Positions 35,709 through 46,945 are shown, counted from the first letter of the stretch. The stretch: DNA of 64,000 nt from Sclerodactyla briareus (GCA_026419785.1 JAODTK010001610.1:124001-188000); one strand, 5' to 3'. Numbers and translations: made by a program. Notes: generated by a model not told the origin, from the sequence alone.

Positions 35709-36500
35709 TCCGTCGGGAGAAAAAAAAAATCTGGCAAACATCAAAGTGGTGACCAATGTGAGAATATAGGCTCAGTCACACTGTAGCGATGACAATAAAA
35801 AGTATCGCTCATACACCATTTTTATCGTTTATGTGTGGTCACACATGAACGATTAAAAATGAACGGCAACTCATCCAGTGAGTGGTTACCTATGGGTGCG
35901 TTTTTGTCGACTGTTAGTGATAGATACTCTCGCACGGCGACTCGAACACAGAATGGTCACGTGATCAGTGATCAGTGTGTTGCCAAGAGGGACGTAATTT
36001 TGTATACAAAATCTGTGCTAGCATGAGCGTGGCGCAACTATCAGTCTCTTGGGACTGTTAGCTCTGTTAGATGATTTAAGGGTGTCACATGACTCGTCAA
36101 CCAATCAGGTCCCTTGATTGAAGGCACCTTACGTAATTATTTAACACAAACAGTCGACTAAAACGCACCCTTCATTGAGGAACTGTTGACCAATCAGGTG
36201 AATGCTTACATCTGGCATCACAGCTCGTTCAAAAGATAGCTCTAGTAGTTCTTGGTTTGTTGCACATTATACTCATCTCTACAGTGTGACCGCTCCAATT
36301 TCATCGTTATCCCTAATGTTACAGTGCGGCCAGATTCCGACAAGAAAAAGCCCAATTCTGGAGAGAATCAGGAAATCTCATTATTGTAATAATAAATCAA
36401 ATATTTGAGAATTTCTGTGGCGCAACTTACACGGATTGCAGGGTTGTATCAAGAGCGTTTCAGAAATATTATTCTGCTCATTGGAACAACCTCTTTGTTC
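35709..36500. other. Non-coding DNA after exon Z
   Basis: Contains an A-run at 35720-35728. Two paired phrases, GACCAATCAGGTGAATG (36189) and CAACCAATCAGGTC (36098), and GTCGACTGTTAG (35907) with ACAGTCGACTAAAACGCACCC (36150), form loose inverted pairs. They suggest a decayed palindromic element. The sequence GGGTGCGTTTTTGTCGACTG at 35894 is close to the reverse complement of CAGTCGACTAAAACGCACCC at 36151. Confidence 0.5.
35894..36170. mobile_element. Possible short terminal-inverted-repeat element
   Basis: GGGTGCGTTTTTGTCGACTG at 35894-35913 pairs with CAGTCGACTAAAACGCACCC at 36151-36170, an imperfect 20-bp inverted repeat 237 bp apart. The size suits a MITE of about 277 bp. The bases just outside (CCTAT left, TTCAT right) do not form an obvious target-site duplication. 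Confidence 0.5.
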
Positions 36501-36700
36501 ACAAAAACATAGGTATATGCTGCACCGAAGTGCGCTTTAACACATGTTGCACACAGGTACCCAATTAGCACCTGGATGGAGAGAAACAATCGAGAATAAC
36601 GCACCTTGCTCCAGGGTGCAATGTAGACTCAAACCCACAACCTCTGGGTTATGAGCTTAACGCCTTAACCGTTAGGACACTACGTTCCCGACATTATGAG
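36501..36700 (-). mobile_element. tRNA-derived SINE, minus strand
   Basis: On the minus strand it reads GTAGTGTCCTAACGGTTAAG, then GCGTTAAGCTCATAACCCAG, then AGGTTGTGGGTTTGAGTCTA. This gives an A-box-like promoter, a CAT anticodon position and a B box GGGTTTGAGTC close to GGTTCGANTC. Downstream comes a body with GTGCACCCTGGAGCAAGGTG and an inner CACCTGGATGG/GGTACCCAATT block, as in many metazoan SINEs. The lack of intact acceptor-stem pairing argues against a functional tRNA gene. Confidence 0.75.
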
Positions 36701-36956
36701 AAAGGGAAGTATAAATAGTATAAATAACATCCAGAGAGTATTTGGTAACCAGTCACTGTCGTCTATATACCACCAACAATCAAAACATTTTGAGGCTTCA
36801 TGAACTCTCCACTCCACTCGGTGCTAATTTGGTACCTGTGACGTATGTTTTGCTCTGAATGTGGCTTCACCTATGGGAAGTCGTCCAGGGGCTTGATGAT
36901 GTGGCAAAACTTGTCAGTTTGTCAGGTGCGAACAGCTAGGGCTGTGCACTATGTAG

Positions 36957-37032
36957 TGCAAATTTGACAAATTACCAATGGAGCAGGGGTCATGGATGAT
37001 TGTGAAGGTGCTCAGAAGAAGTGGTCCCCACA
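36957..37032 (+). CDS. Possible exon, phase 0 start, phase 1 end
   Basis: The donor GTAAGTC is consensus; the acceptor GCACTATGTAG is weak. The frame reads CKFDKLPMEQGSWM, then IVKVLRRSGPH, with no stop. It does not join exon Z in phase if GTAATC is the donor there, so either an exon is missing between them or this is chance. Confidence 0.3.
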
Positions 37033-37382
37033 GTAAGTCGCTTTAAACATCTAAATCATTATTACTCATGCCAATAGGTGAATGAGTTGGCCAAGATGTA
37101 ACCTCTCTGAATTGGCCTACAACTATGGTCCTGTAGATATCTTCATAAAATGTGTAGAATTACAGGCATCGGACTCATCGATTGGACAAATATGATATTG
37201 GACTTTTCTCAGAATTGGATTGGAAGCTTGGGGGTATGAATCTTGCTAGGATTGGTCTCAGCCATGCTTGTAACCACCCCGAGCGAGCCATTCTTGTTCA
37301 TGTACCAGTGCGTGACCCTGAACGAGTCACTCTTTCATGCACATGTGCGTGACCCTGTCCGGGAAATTACTGGTGCTGTTGG

Positions 37383-37383
<1 letters not shown>

Positions 37384-37435
<52 letters not shown>
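37384..37435 (+). repeat. Uninterrupted run of 52 G
   Basis: The longest homopolymer in the window. It is followed by three TTGGTTGTAGTTGGTCAGAG-like direct repeats (about 37440-37585, period about 45-55 bp) and by a repeat-element end at 37605-37675. A run this long can be an assembly or base-calling artefact, or a real G-quadruplex-prone tract. Confidence 0.9.
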
Positions 37436-37436
<1 letters not shown>

Positions 37437-37599
37437 TAATATTTGGTTGTCGCTGTTGGTTAAAGGGGAAGGGTGACTATATATTGTTGTAGTTGGTCAG
37501 AGGGGTAGGGTGAATATTTGGTTGTAGTTGGTCAGAGGGGTAGGGTGAATCTTTGGTTGATGTCGGCTAGAGGGGTAAGGTGAGGTTTGCTGTCAGAGC

Positions 37600-37680
37600 T
37601 TAAAATGGTTTTTTTCGCACCCCTTGGGGCCCTGGCCCCCCTTGACTGGCAATTCCTGGCATCGCCCCTGTCACTATAAT
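37600..37680 (-). mobile_element. Terminal fragment of a CAGGGGCG-type element
   Basis: The minus strand starts ACAGGGGCGATGCCAGGAAT, then TGCCAGTCAAGGGGGGCCAG, and ends in a T-rich stretch. The CAGGGGCG start is shared with 46998 and 47594. Only one end is visible. Confidence 0.45.
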
Positions 37681-39048
37681 AATTTTAATATAGAGAGGGT
37701 TGGGCTTTTCATTGTGAAGGCATACTGACAAAATTGTCTATTTCTTCGCTATGTATTGCGAATATAACACATTTATTGATATCCTATGTCCCTAATCCAA
37801 GATTAAATTGATCCCCCTGTTCTGACAAAAATGTGCCTTCATGAAATTTAAACATTTATTCATTTCTTTCTCTTTGGAGTAACAAACTGTGTAATTTGTC
37901 ACACTCGGTTATTTCTTTTACTACTGCCCTTTCAACTTTATAATGTTAATATTCTTCCAATGGTGTATGGTCATGTATGTAACATAGTATTAATTGAATG
38001 TATTGTGTATTAACTGCCAATCAGTGACAAACTGATTCTGAGCCAATGCAACACACAAGGAAATAAAAAAAAAGGTTTTGAGCTCTGCAGGGTAATTGTG
38101 AGTTGAAATATTGTCTGAAAATTCAGTGGGCTATATTTTGGTGCAAGTTCAAGAATTGTGTATGCATATACACCACACTTCACAGTCTATCATTATCATC
38201 ATTTGTAGATAATGTCAGAAATAATCAATACAGTAATGCAGGGTTATGGCCACAGAGTTCTTTCACCACTATGGCCCCCCTGGTGCCCTGCTGCATGTAA
38301 ACAGAAGAGAGTGTGGGTTATTGCCAGGTGTGTAGAAAAGTTGAAAAACGATCAATGCATTGGCGAATGCACGACAGACCCCTAATACCCCAGGGATGGT
38401 ACAAATTGACTTGACTGTGTCACTCCCCCTAAATTCAGCTGACTCTAGGGTTTGTATTCTACTCAGATGATGTTAGGAAGAAAAACATGGAAAGTTGGAC
38501 CTACTAGGGGAGTTGTGAGTACATCAATGTACAAGGATTGTATGACCCCCTATGACCCCCCCGCCTGGGTCCCGGGTAGGGAAGGTGTGCCGTTCTGTTT
38601 CTGTCTACATAATCTGAGTTGAATGAACCGCACCCCCTGAGCACTTTGTCACGACTGTCAAGGGAAATTAAGTATGACCATGTGAGTCACTTTAGATTTG
38701 GACAAGTGACCCATATCATTTGACCGGCCATGCCATGGTATTAGGTGTGTCATGCAATCGACAGTGCAATAGTACAGGGTGCAGACTCTAGTCCTTGAAT
38801 GCCTATGTGAGTGGTGGAGCATTGGAGCACAGTGGAGCACTCACAATAATTACAGCTAGGTCCCTGGGATTATACCAGGTCAGTCATATCAAGGGCTTCA
38901 TAGACGGCACTAAGCTATGTTTTGCATGTAATGTAGTGAGAAGCCCGATATAGGGGAAATTTTATTGTCCAGTGTGCCGCAACTGGAGAAACAGGTAGTC
39001 CTTTTTAAGGTTTCCCTGATTTTCTGTCTGGGCTGCCGATGTTTTCAG
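37681..39048. other. Non-coding DNA
   Basis: AT-rich at 37680-38080, then mixed. No repeat sisters and no exon that I would defend. AATAAA occurs at 38061 but nothing ties it to a transcript. Confidence 0.35.
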
Positions 39049-39204
39049 CTCTCCAACCAGATCATTACATTTCTTGAGTGCGCCACCACTGGCCAGACAG
39101 ATGTATCAACGTCTTGTTTAAATACTGAACATCCTTATTGGAAGAGACTTTTAGTCCTGTTTGAATGCTTTGTTACCTGCTGTTATGGTTCAACCATTCG
39201 ATGA
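39049..39204 (+). CDS. Candidate exon P, phase 0 start
   Basis: The acceptor is a T/G-rich tract ending CGATGTTTTCAG. The frame reads LSNQIITFLECATTGQTD, then VSTSCLNTEHPYWKRLL, then VLFECFVTCCYGSTIR, then TGA. It is cysteine-rich and hydrophobic with helix-like spacing. Without the stop it could end at an earlier donor, so the right edge is uncertain. It may belong to a gene downstream of exon Z or to its continuation. Confidence 0.45.
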   Translation, partial: LSNQIITFLECATTGQTDVSTSCLNTEHPYWKRLLVLFECFVTCCYGSTIR

Positions 39205-39340
39205 ATGAAAAATCTGGATACCTCTCAGCGGGTGTGATAGCATCTTGCAAAATCAGGAGGAACAATTTTTGAACAAGCCCGTTCGGTCGATACAGTAGGC
39301 TGATTGAAATGTTATGTTGGTGCTGCGTGCCTGATACAAG

Positions 39341-39432
39341 CCAGCTGGTATCAAGAATACATCAACACCTTAACTGACGAGAAACTGGTAAAGGCAGCGG
39401 ATACTGTTAGTCAACCCAGCAGAGATGTCGGG
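39341..39432 (+). CDS. Candidate exon Q
   Basis: The acceptor CCTGATACAAG is weak; the donor GTAACC is fair. The frame reads ASWYQEYINTLTDEKLVK, then AADTVSQPSRDVG. It is a polar, helix-forming composition with no stop. It lies 140 bp after exon P and is probably the same transcription unit, but the phase link between the two is unproven. Confidence 0.4.
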
Positions 39433-39760
39433 GTAACCCTCTATTCTCCAAGACCCATTATACACTATCAGGCGTATCCTGGTCTTGTTCTGTGTATAGT
39501 TTTCTATCACTGACTTGGGTCTAAGGATGCTTCCCCGATCTAAGTTGCTTGATAGCGTCATTTCTGTATTGATATAGATGTAATAGAGTCATAGAGTTTG
39601 TAAATATTGTAAAAACAATGAATGGTCTGCGAAACATTCTATAAATATAGGATCTTTCTTATCAAAGAGGATTTAGTGGCATTCTTCTTCACAGTTGTTA
39701 TCCTGGTGTGACAGAAGGAGTTTCTGCTAGATTGTCTCGAAGATTGTTTCCAGAAAACGT

Positions 39761-40090
39761 ACCAAGATGAATACTGCAAATTGCATTAAAAGGAAGTTGC
39801 GAGGGCGCATGTTCCACCATAGTTAAGAAGCTGTATTAGCATTAATTTATTTGTCAGTGCATGCACCTGAATTGACAGAGGAAACTGTGCAAAACTGATG
39901 TATAAAATGGGAGACATACACACCAAGATGAATACTGCAAATTGAATTGGAAGCAATTAAAGTTACGAGAGCGCATGTTCCACTACTCTTTAAAGTGAAA
40001 AGCTGTGGAAGCATTAATTTATTTGTTAGTGCATGCACCTGAATTGACAGAGGAAACTGTGCAAAACTGTTGTATAAAATTGGAGACACA
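39761..40090 (+). repeat. Two tandem units of 161 bp
   Basis: ACCAAGATGAATACTGCAAA at 39761 recurs at 39922. Both units contain GGCGCATGTTCCAC-like, AGCATTAATTTATTTGT and AGTGCATGCACCTGAATTGA then CAGAGGAAACTGTGC. The two are close to identical apart from indels, which implies a recent duplication. Confidence 0.85.
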
Positions 40091-41008
40091 CTTGCATCTA
40101 TTTCTCCAGTGATGTTAACCGACGAGGAAGCACCCAACATAGGTCCAAAAGTGTCTGATAACGCAAATTTCAGTTGGCTGTGTTGAAAAAACCTCAACAT
40201 AGGCCAATACTGTGTTAAAAAGTCTTAACACAGGCCGAAAGTTATCAATGACAATGTGGTTGACATGCAGCAGTAGTTGTCATATTGGCTAGTCGAATTG
40301 GTTGACTTAAAACAGTCACTGCAACTTGAAGGAAGATCCATCATGTGATGGGTTTGGTGCGTGTTGTATAGGCGTGTACCCTCCCATTTTTTGGAATTTG
40401 GACAGAACTCACTGGAACACCTGAGACATTGAACTCCAATGCAGCAGTGTTGGTTGCACGAACCCCTCCCTCTTCCCTGGACAATGTTGCATCAATCACC
40501 ACAGCTCCAAGCAGAAAGTCTGCTGCTCAATTTTGCTTGGAGAAGGGGAGGGGGTATATACAAGTGTTGTAGCAGTATGGAACATGGATATTCCTATGCC
40601 AGACCAATATATCAATGAGTAGTCCAACAGTTCTGTTCATGATTGTAGGTGTCTTCTAACATATTGGATCGAGCAATTATCTAGCTAAAAATGCAAGTGT
40701 GAGTGACGATGAATGTAGATGTTGGCAGTTGGCACAAGTAAATTCTTGAACAGTTCACTAAGGATGCTTCGTGGATAAAGTTCCAATAATCATGCAACCT
40801 TGGAATGTTGCGCTTTCCATACCCACCCAAGAGGTATCTGAACAGGTGGTCATGTACTCTATTACAATGTGAAGGCACTTAACGACAGTCAGGAGTGCTA
40901 GTGTCTGATATCAAGGTCTTCCAAGTTGATTGTGATAGAGCAACAAATACATTGTGGATGGACTGGCAGTTTGTTTATTTGTGTCATGCATGAGCTTTTG
41001 TACTACAG
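40091..41008. other. Non-coding DNA between exon candidates
   Basis: Two AACATAGGCC / AACACAGGCCGAAAG phrases (40136-40230) hint at a short decayed repeat. No frame or splice pair is supported. Confidence 0.35.
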
Positions 41009-41246
41009 CGCAGCACCGACCTTAGCAAGTAGAATGATGTCTAAAGGTTTGAAAACCTCAATGTTGGAAAATTATTCCAATGAGGTTAACATCAGGTTAC
41101 AGCTCCAGAGTATATTTTTAGAATTATTATTTGATATGCAAAAGCATTTTCTGTCATCTCGAAAGGAAGAAGTTCAATCAATAATGGAGTTTTTATTTAG
41201 CAGCAAAATCGAAAATACCTATGCACCAACGGAAGAATCCTCTTGA
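41009..41246 (+). CDS. Candidate terminal exon S, phase 2 start, ends in TGA
   Basis: The acceptor is GAGCTTTTGTACTACAG. The frame reads AAPTLASRMMSKGLKTSM, then LENYSNEVNIRLQLQS, then IFLELLFDMQKHFLSS, then RKEEVQSIMEFLFSS, then KIENTYAPTEESS and stop. It holds about 80 residues with strong heptad-like leucine, phenylalanine and charged spacing, typical of an alpha-helical domain end. If the upstream AG is not used, the same frame opens at a Met at 40926. Family unknown. It is one of the more protein-like frames in the window. Confidence 0.5.
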
Positions 41247-41354
41247 CCCATAACAGGAATTTGTATGTTGTTTTGGGTTGACATATTCAGTTAATCCGAG
41301 CTTATAACCTGCATTCTTCATGTTCATTGTTTCTGTTTTGTGTTGTGTGTGTAA

Positions 41355-42010
41355 CATCCCTGCCTGGTATGTGTGTTCCCCATGATGAGTAACATGATTC
41401 CTATTGTTTTGGGGTCAGGCTAGAGGTCATCTGAGGTCACCAGAGGTCAGTCTGAATTCCTTGTGAACTCAGTCTAGAATGCTTGGCCCTATCAAAGTGA
41501 GTTTTTTTGCGTAGCTTTCACAGGGCAAGTATAGGAACCCTATGTGTTTGCTGTTGACCGATGGTCATTCTGAAATATTGTACTCGCCACTTCAGTTGGA
41601 ATAATTGACCCAACTGGTTGGATAAGCTCTGATACTTGGTATATGGGGTCCTCAAAATAAGTACATTAACCCTTCTATTTTCAGTCCAGGTCAAAGTTTC
41701 AAAACCCAAAGTAAAATAACAAATTCCAAAATAATTGGATAGATCAAGCTGAAATTTTGTATGTCTTTCCTTCAAAGAGTACAGTAACTCTATTATGTTT
41801 GGTTCATATTTGAGGTAATTAGTGAAAATGAGGAAACTCAATTCATAATTGGGTGACCTCGTGTGTGAACAGGATAACTGGAAGGGTTAAGCTCATACTT
41901 GATATGTGTGTTCCTCATAATGAGTACATGATCTCTATTGTTTTGGGGTCTGGTCAAAGGTTATTTGAGGTCAACACAGGTCAGAGTATGGACCCTTAGG
42001 AACATGGAAG
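41355..42010 (+). repeat. 310-bp satellite family, third locus, two diverged units
   Basis: Contains TGTGTTCCCCATGATGAGTA, CCTATTGTTTTGGGGTCAGG and AGGTCATCTGAGGTCACCAG, and repeats them near 41900-41990 (GTGTGTTCCTCATAATGAGT, CTATTGTTTTGGGGTCTGG). It is more diverged than the 570-2778 locus. A fragment with GGGGAGCTCACATTACTTGG sits at 42331. Confidence 0.8.
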
Positions 42011-43104
42011 GAATGGACAGATTCAGTCACAAGTAAGCCTATAAGCCTTAACTCTTTTGGTGTGTTGTGATGCTAAACAATTGGACGGCAGTCAGAGTGT
42101 GAAATGCTTGTGAATTGAGGTGCTGTTTCATCTAAGGAAACTATTCTGTGTACTATTGTGAATATTTTTCCCTTGCAGCTGCATTCAGTTAAAATTCATT
42201 TCTTGCTTTCATAATTTTCATTCTCTTTGCACAAACCTCATTACCTTGTGTAAATTGTGCTTCTAATTGTTATGTACATTGCATTACTGCAATCATGTTA
42301 CTGTAATAAAAACTATTTGATGACATCATATTGGGGAGCTCACATTACTTGGTATGTTTGCAGTTCCTCGTTGAGGGGGGTGGGGGTGGGGTTGGGGTTG
42401 CTCTTGTTGTACTGTTTACATGTTGGAGACTCTCATCCTGAGACATTGTGAAAACTGTTACAGTAGATAATATGCTTCCCCCATTGTGATCCGATGGATG
42501 TTCTATTTCACAGATGGCAGAGTGACTATTGCAGCCTGTTCTGAAACCATACCTCATAGTCTGCAGTTTGCAAATTGGAACATCCTCTTATTCCCCTATA
42601 CGGCCAGGGTCCTGTATATATATGCGAATTTTTTTACTGTCTCAACTCAAACCAGCCACGCTGGTTGAACCTTTGTGATTTGCCTCCATCAGTCTATCTG
42701 CCAGCTGTTCATCTGTCGGTTCAGAGGGTTTAAGGTCTTTTTTCTGAAGGTCATTGAAGGGGCATAAAGAGCTATTATGTTTTAAAAAAATGGGGAAATA
42801 TGAAAGATGTTATTTCTCCTACATTTGAATTTCCTGGATGACTGGTAAGTGTTTTTCCTGGACTAGTGCTACCAACCTATTGGGGTGTCAGGGAATTAAG
42901 GTCAACTCATTACATGGCCTAATAAACTTTCAGGCTAAGAACTGTAGAAATCCGCAATTGCTTTTCCTCCCATCTAACACGAGGCTATACATCATATATC
43001 ATCCTCTATTGAATCTCAGATCCCTATCAGTACCCAATGTTTTAACATGTTCAAAAGCAACTCATGGCATATTTAATTTATTCCTAAGGCATTTCCTTGA
43101 GCCA
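42011..43104. other. Non-coding DNA
   Basis: Holds a diverged satellite fragment at 42331-42400 and no clear exon. The long frame 42838-43446 runs into the SINE and is treated as accidental. Confidence 0.4.
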
Positions 43105-43572
43105 CAAGCGATACTAGGAGTCGGAAGAATGGTAGAGTGTATGATATCAGTGACAATTTCAACCAAAATATTCCGGGTTCGATTCCAGCAGTCACCGGAC
43201 GATTATCTCGAGGTTGCCGTCTTGGCCTTCAACTTCATGGTTCCATCTTGTGATGCAGTGGATTTTACTGGGGTTTGTTACGAGATGTTTGCGTTTAAGT
43301 CTCAGCTGCGGCTCCTCCATGATCAGAGAAAGTTGTCGTGTCCTGGAGTTCCACTGAATCCTTTCGGACTGGGCCGAAACGGGTGGTCGCCGGAGCAGGT
43401 TGGGGTGGATTACACTCCTGCTTTTTATCTGTTATCATCTGTCTGAGCACTAGTGAGCAGGCTAGTTATCGCTAGTGCTCCTCCACGATCGATACCCCAG
43501 GGTTCCAGATGAACTTTAGTTGGCCTCCTGACCCCATAGAAATCAAATCAAATTAAATCGAAAATCAAATCA
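43105..43572 (+). mobile_element. tRNA-derived SINE with AAATC tail
   Basis: The head is GGAAGAATGGTAGAGTGTAT (A-box-like) followed by CCGGGTTCGATTCCAGCAG (B box GGGTTCGATTCC). A body of about 330 bp follows, then a tail of AAATC units (AAATCAAATCAAATTAAATCG). The longest open frame of the window, 202 codons, overlaps this SINE and is therefore not a gene. The 5' boundary is approximate. Confidence 0.75.
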
Positions 43573-44326
43573 CTGAGTATTGGGTTCCTTCAGATGTTGT
43601 CGATAAATAAACGTATATGTAAAATATATTATTAATCTAATCATAATATAGTAATATTATAGGCCTATAAGGCATATTCTACTTCCTTACTCCTTATTCA
43701 TCTGGGTCGTATGACTATTACGCTCTTTTACTTCCTCCGATGCATAGAAGCTCCCTGGTCCCAATATAGCTCAGTTGACCTCCGTTGACCCTTGTTGATG
43801 GTCGTACTGTCACAAACGGTGATATGAATTATCTAGCCTGATCTTAGAATAACCTGATAACCTACCCATCGGATAGCAGCCAGAGGCGGCATGCATTTTT
43901 CTGATGACTTCAAGCCGGCGCCACCAGGTTGGCCCGCAACATCCCTACAAATGTTTGTACATATGGCAGGACACTACACTCCCCCTTTCCGTGCCTCTAG
44001 AAGTAAACAACACCTCTAAAATTTACAGAACTTCCACTTTCATCATTCCGGGAAATATTCTCGAAAATATCTAGTTGATAGGCTCTGGCTACAATTCACT
44101 TTTTTTTAGCATTTCCCTAGTTCATGCATCATAGAGAATTTACACGGGGCTCGCAATATGAGTTTCAGATGGGCCAAAATTATGTGAACTAAATTTATGT
44201 ACCACTGACTTCCTGTCCGCGATCTAAGCTGCTCACACCACTGATTGCCCGCACTCGAATTCACGTGGCTCACTTTGAACTGGGGGGTGGGGGCACAGAC
44301 ATTTTGTGGGGGCACAAGTAATACCA
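43573..44326. other. Non-coding DNA
   Basis: No repeat sister in the window and no supported exon. Confidence 0.35.
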
Positions 44327-44380
44327 TCTAAGCGGAGCTTCACCATAGGTTGGCGCGAAACGTACAAAGAAATTTTTCGG
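44327..44380 (+). repeat. GCGCCA-hairpin repeat motif, plus-strand copy
   Basis: CCATCTAAGCGGAGCTTCAC, then CATAGGTTGGCGCGAAACGT, then ACAAAGAAATTTTTCGGG. The first block is shared word for word with the minus-strand copy at 32368-32425, so the element extends beyond the hairpin itself. Confidence 0.7.
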
Positions 44381-44851
44381 GTTGCGGCCGACCCCCCTAT
44401 GGCCGAAATGAACATTCCGAGCGGCTGCATGTACCAAGCTTCAGATCTGGGCATTTTGTGATAACAAATTCCGTAATCGGTTTAAAATTTTAACATTTTT
44501 GTCTGACCTCGGTCTTATCGCGCCCAGGTTTTTTAGCCACAATATTCAATAATTTGTGCTCGACACTACTTGTTCACCAGTGAGCGCTAAGCGCGCAATT
44601 TTTTCCTGGGTTTCCCGACATATCTGGAAAAAACAGGATTTCACCATAAAATTTGGGACATTTAGCCATCTTCAGCTCTGCTGTCCCCCAACCATGATAT
44701 GACTTCAGTAGCAGTTACCTGGAGGGAAACATGCGTTGAAAATCGAAGCAGTCTAATACCTAAGCAGTATGGGGGGGGGGGGGGGGGATCTGTAGTTCCA
44801 ATCGCGCGTGGTCATGAGGAGGAAACGGACCTGATGCTACCCTTCAAAAGC

Positions 44852-45175
44852 TATAATTCTATTTTAAAAAATCTATAGAAAATCTTATACATATTCTATA
44901 GAGCCCCTCTTAGAAACTCTAAAATTTTCCAAAGAATTTCTAAGAAAATCTTAGGATCTTCTATAGGCACTCTAGAAAATTCTAAAAGATTTCTAACGAA
45001 CTCTATAAGATATTCTATAAAACTCTAATATATATATCTAATAATTTCTAGAAAATCTATAAGGCATTCTATGGATCTGTGAAGAATCTCTAAAGGAATC
45101 TAACACTATATTCTTGAAACTCTGTTGGGGTCTCGAAATAATTTCTAAGAATCACCAAATGATTTTTTAAAAAAA
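44852..45175. repeat. Degenerate TCTATAGAAA / TTCTAAGAAA array
   Basis: More than ten imperfect words of the type TTCTATAGAA, TCTTAGAAACTCTA and TTTCTAAGAA in 320 bp. The core TTCTATAGAA is its own reverse complement, so orientation cannot be assigned. The same word family returns at 54060-54130 and 54905-55112. Confidence 0.85.
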
Positions 45176-46529
45176 ACATATTCTAATTCTGGTATAAACC
45201 AGGCATATATATAGGTTTTCGGGAGACGATCGTTATCGGGAGTCGATCATGCGTATCTAATATTAATTAGCCAATGCGGGAACAGCAAGCGATGATTGAT
45301 TAAACAATGTACCAATATTCATCAAACTGAGTGATTTTTGGGAGAAATTGTCCTATCCTGGTCACCAGAGAACGCAAATTTACCATTTTCAACCCACAAT
45401 TTAGGTAAATCTGGAACAGACTGATTGACACACCTTTTTCAAATAGCCACCCATTAACGGTTGGAATATTTCTCCTGATTTCTCTTCATTCACATGCTAA
45501 CGAACAATTCACATCGTACATATTTCAAGCTGTCACCACTATTGTTCATGTTTAGCAGCAAGTTGCACAACTCACCACAGTGATTGACTCGCGATAACTC
45601 CTAAGTTGCTGAGCTGTAAAAGTGACCGACTTCAACATTCCATTCTCATTAATTGTTCCATGGAACTGATGCAAACTGTGGCATGTGGAAGATATGATCC
45701 AATAAACCATACGCCGAATTCCGTGTATTTTGAATGGTGTTCTATAGGAAAAAATGTGAAGAATAGTTTGCTGCTCTCGTTAGGTGATTTGACTCCAGAA
45801 CACTCCATTTATACTCCTCGATTGGCCGGGAAATAGTTGAATACCTTTCTTTACCCCCCCCCCCCCCCAATCCCTCTCCCAGACGGGACCGGTCCTCGCG
45901 CTCAGGCTAACTGTTATATCAAATATATTGTGTGAATATTGCGCATCGGAAATAAAACTATGCAGTGCCAATACCCACAACCTGAGGCTATGGAATAGCA
46001 TGGCCTAAATAAATTCTTCCCTTTGAATGTTTGGCTAATTAAGCTCGTTTCCACATCATTTCCAAGAATAACACAAGGGACCCTACCGGTCAGATAATTG
46101 TGAATCCTCCTTTTTCCTGTCAAAAGGCATATCAAATACACATTGTTCAACATGTTAATACCAGTAATAGGACTAACCATACACAAATTGCACCCATACT
46201 TTTTGTCCACTATATAGCACATACAAACTTTGTGTGTACTACTTGCCTATGTTCTACACTTGAATAGTCGTTAGGCTTGGCCTACACATTCACTCTACAA
46301 ACATTAGGTTGAATATAATAAAATAATCCCAAATAGTAATACCAATCATAATTTACAATTGACAAACTTTGTATAATAATTCCTGGTCATTAATACTCAT
46401 ACATATCCAATGTTCCTTGAATACTAACCAATTTAGACTGTAATGGCTGTCCATTCGAACTACATGCCCTAACTGCCGGGGTCTGCTCGATATCCATCAG
46501 TTCGATATCCCCATAAAGGGGCATTATTC
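45176..46529. other. Non-coding DNA
   Basis: AT-rich; C15 run at 45856. No repeat sister, exon or RNA gene found. Confidence 0.35.
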
Positions 46530-46945
46530 TAAAGGTTTCGTCATTCATACGGCAAATTTTTCGAAAAAAGGTTCGTACTTCTAATGGAAATAAAGGTTCA
46601 TATTCATATAAAAGGGGTCATAAGCCTAGGTTCGATCTTCATAAAGAAGAAGGTTCGGTATCATAATAGAACAAAACGTCGATAGTCATAGCGAAAAAAA
46701 GGTTCGATATTCATAATAGAACAAGGTTCCTATTATTCATAATAGAAAAAAAGGTTCGATACCTAATGGACAAAAGGTTCGATATTCATAATAGAAAAAA
46801 AGGTTCGATATCCCTAATGGACCCAAATTTTCGATATTCCTAATAGAACAAGGGTTTCGATATCCAGACGGACGCGAAAGGTTCGATATTCATAATAAAA
46901 CAAAGGTCGATATCCTAATGGGACCAAAAGGTTCGATATCCAGTA
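46530..46945 (+). repeat. GGTTCGATATTCATAATAGA array, left arm
   Basis: About fifteen units of roughly 25 bp. Two unit types tend to alternate: GGTTCGATATTCATAATAGA and GGTTCGATATCCCTAATGGA, each followed by an A run. The reverse complement of the first type forms the array at 53335-53790, so the two are inverted relative to each other. Confidence 0.9.

Noticed and set aside
36610-36690. tRNA-Met-like gene on the minus strand
   Set aside because: A and B boxes and a CAT anticodon are visible, but stems do not pair well and a SINE body follows, so it is a SINE head.
39695-39767. Exon-like frame CYPGVTEGVSARLSRR ending in a stop
   Set aside because: Its phase does not fit the preceding candidate exon and its end lies in the 161-bp tandem repeat. 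Possible but not supported.
43105-43190. Second tRNA-like sequence
   Set aside because: It has good boxes but no complete cloverleaf, and a SINE body and tail follow directly.
42838-43446. Longest open frame of the window (202 codons, plus strand)
   Set aside because: Its right half overlaps a tRNA-derived SINE (A and B boxes, AAATC tail) and its left half has no recognised domain. Length alone is not evidence here.
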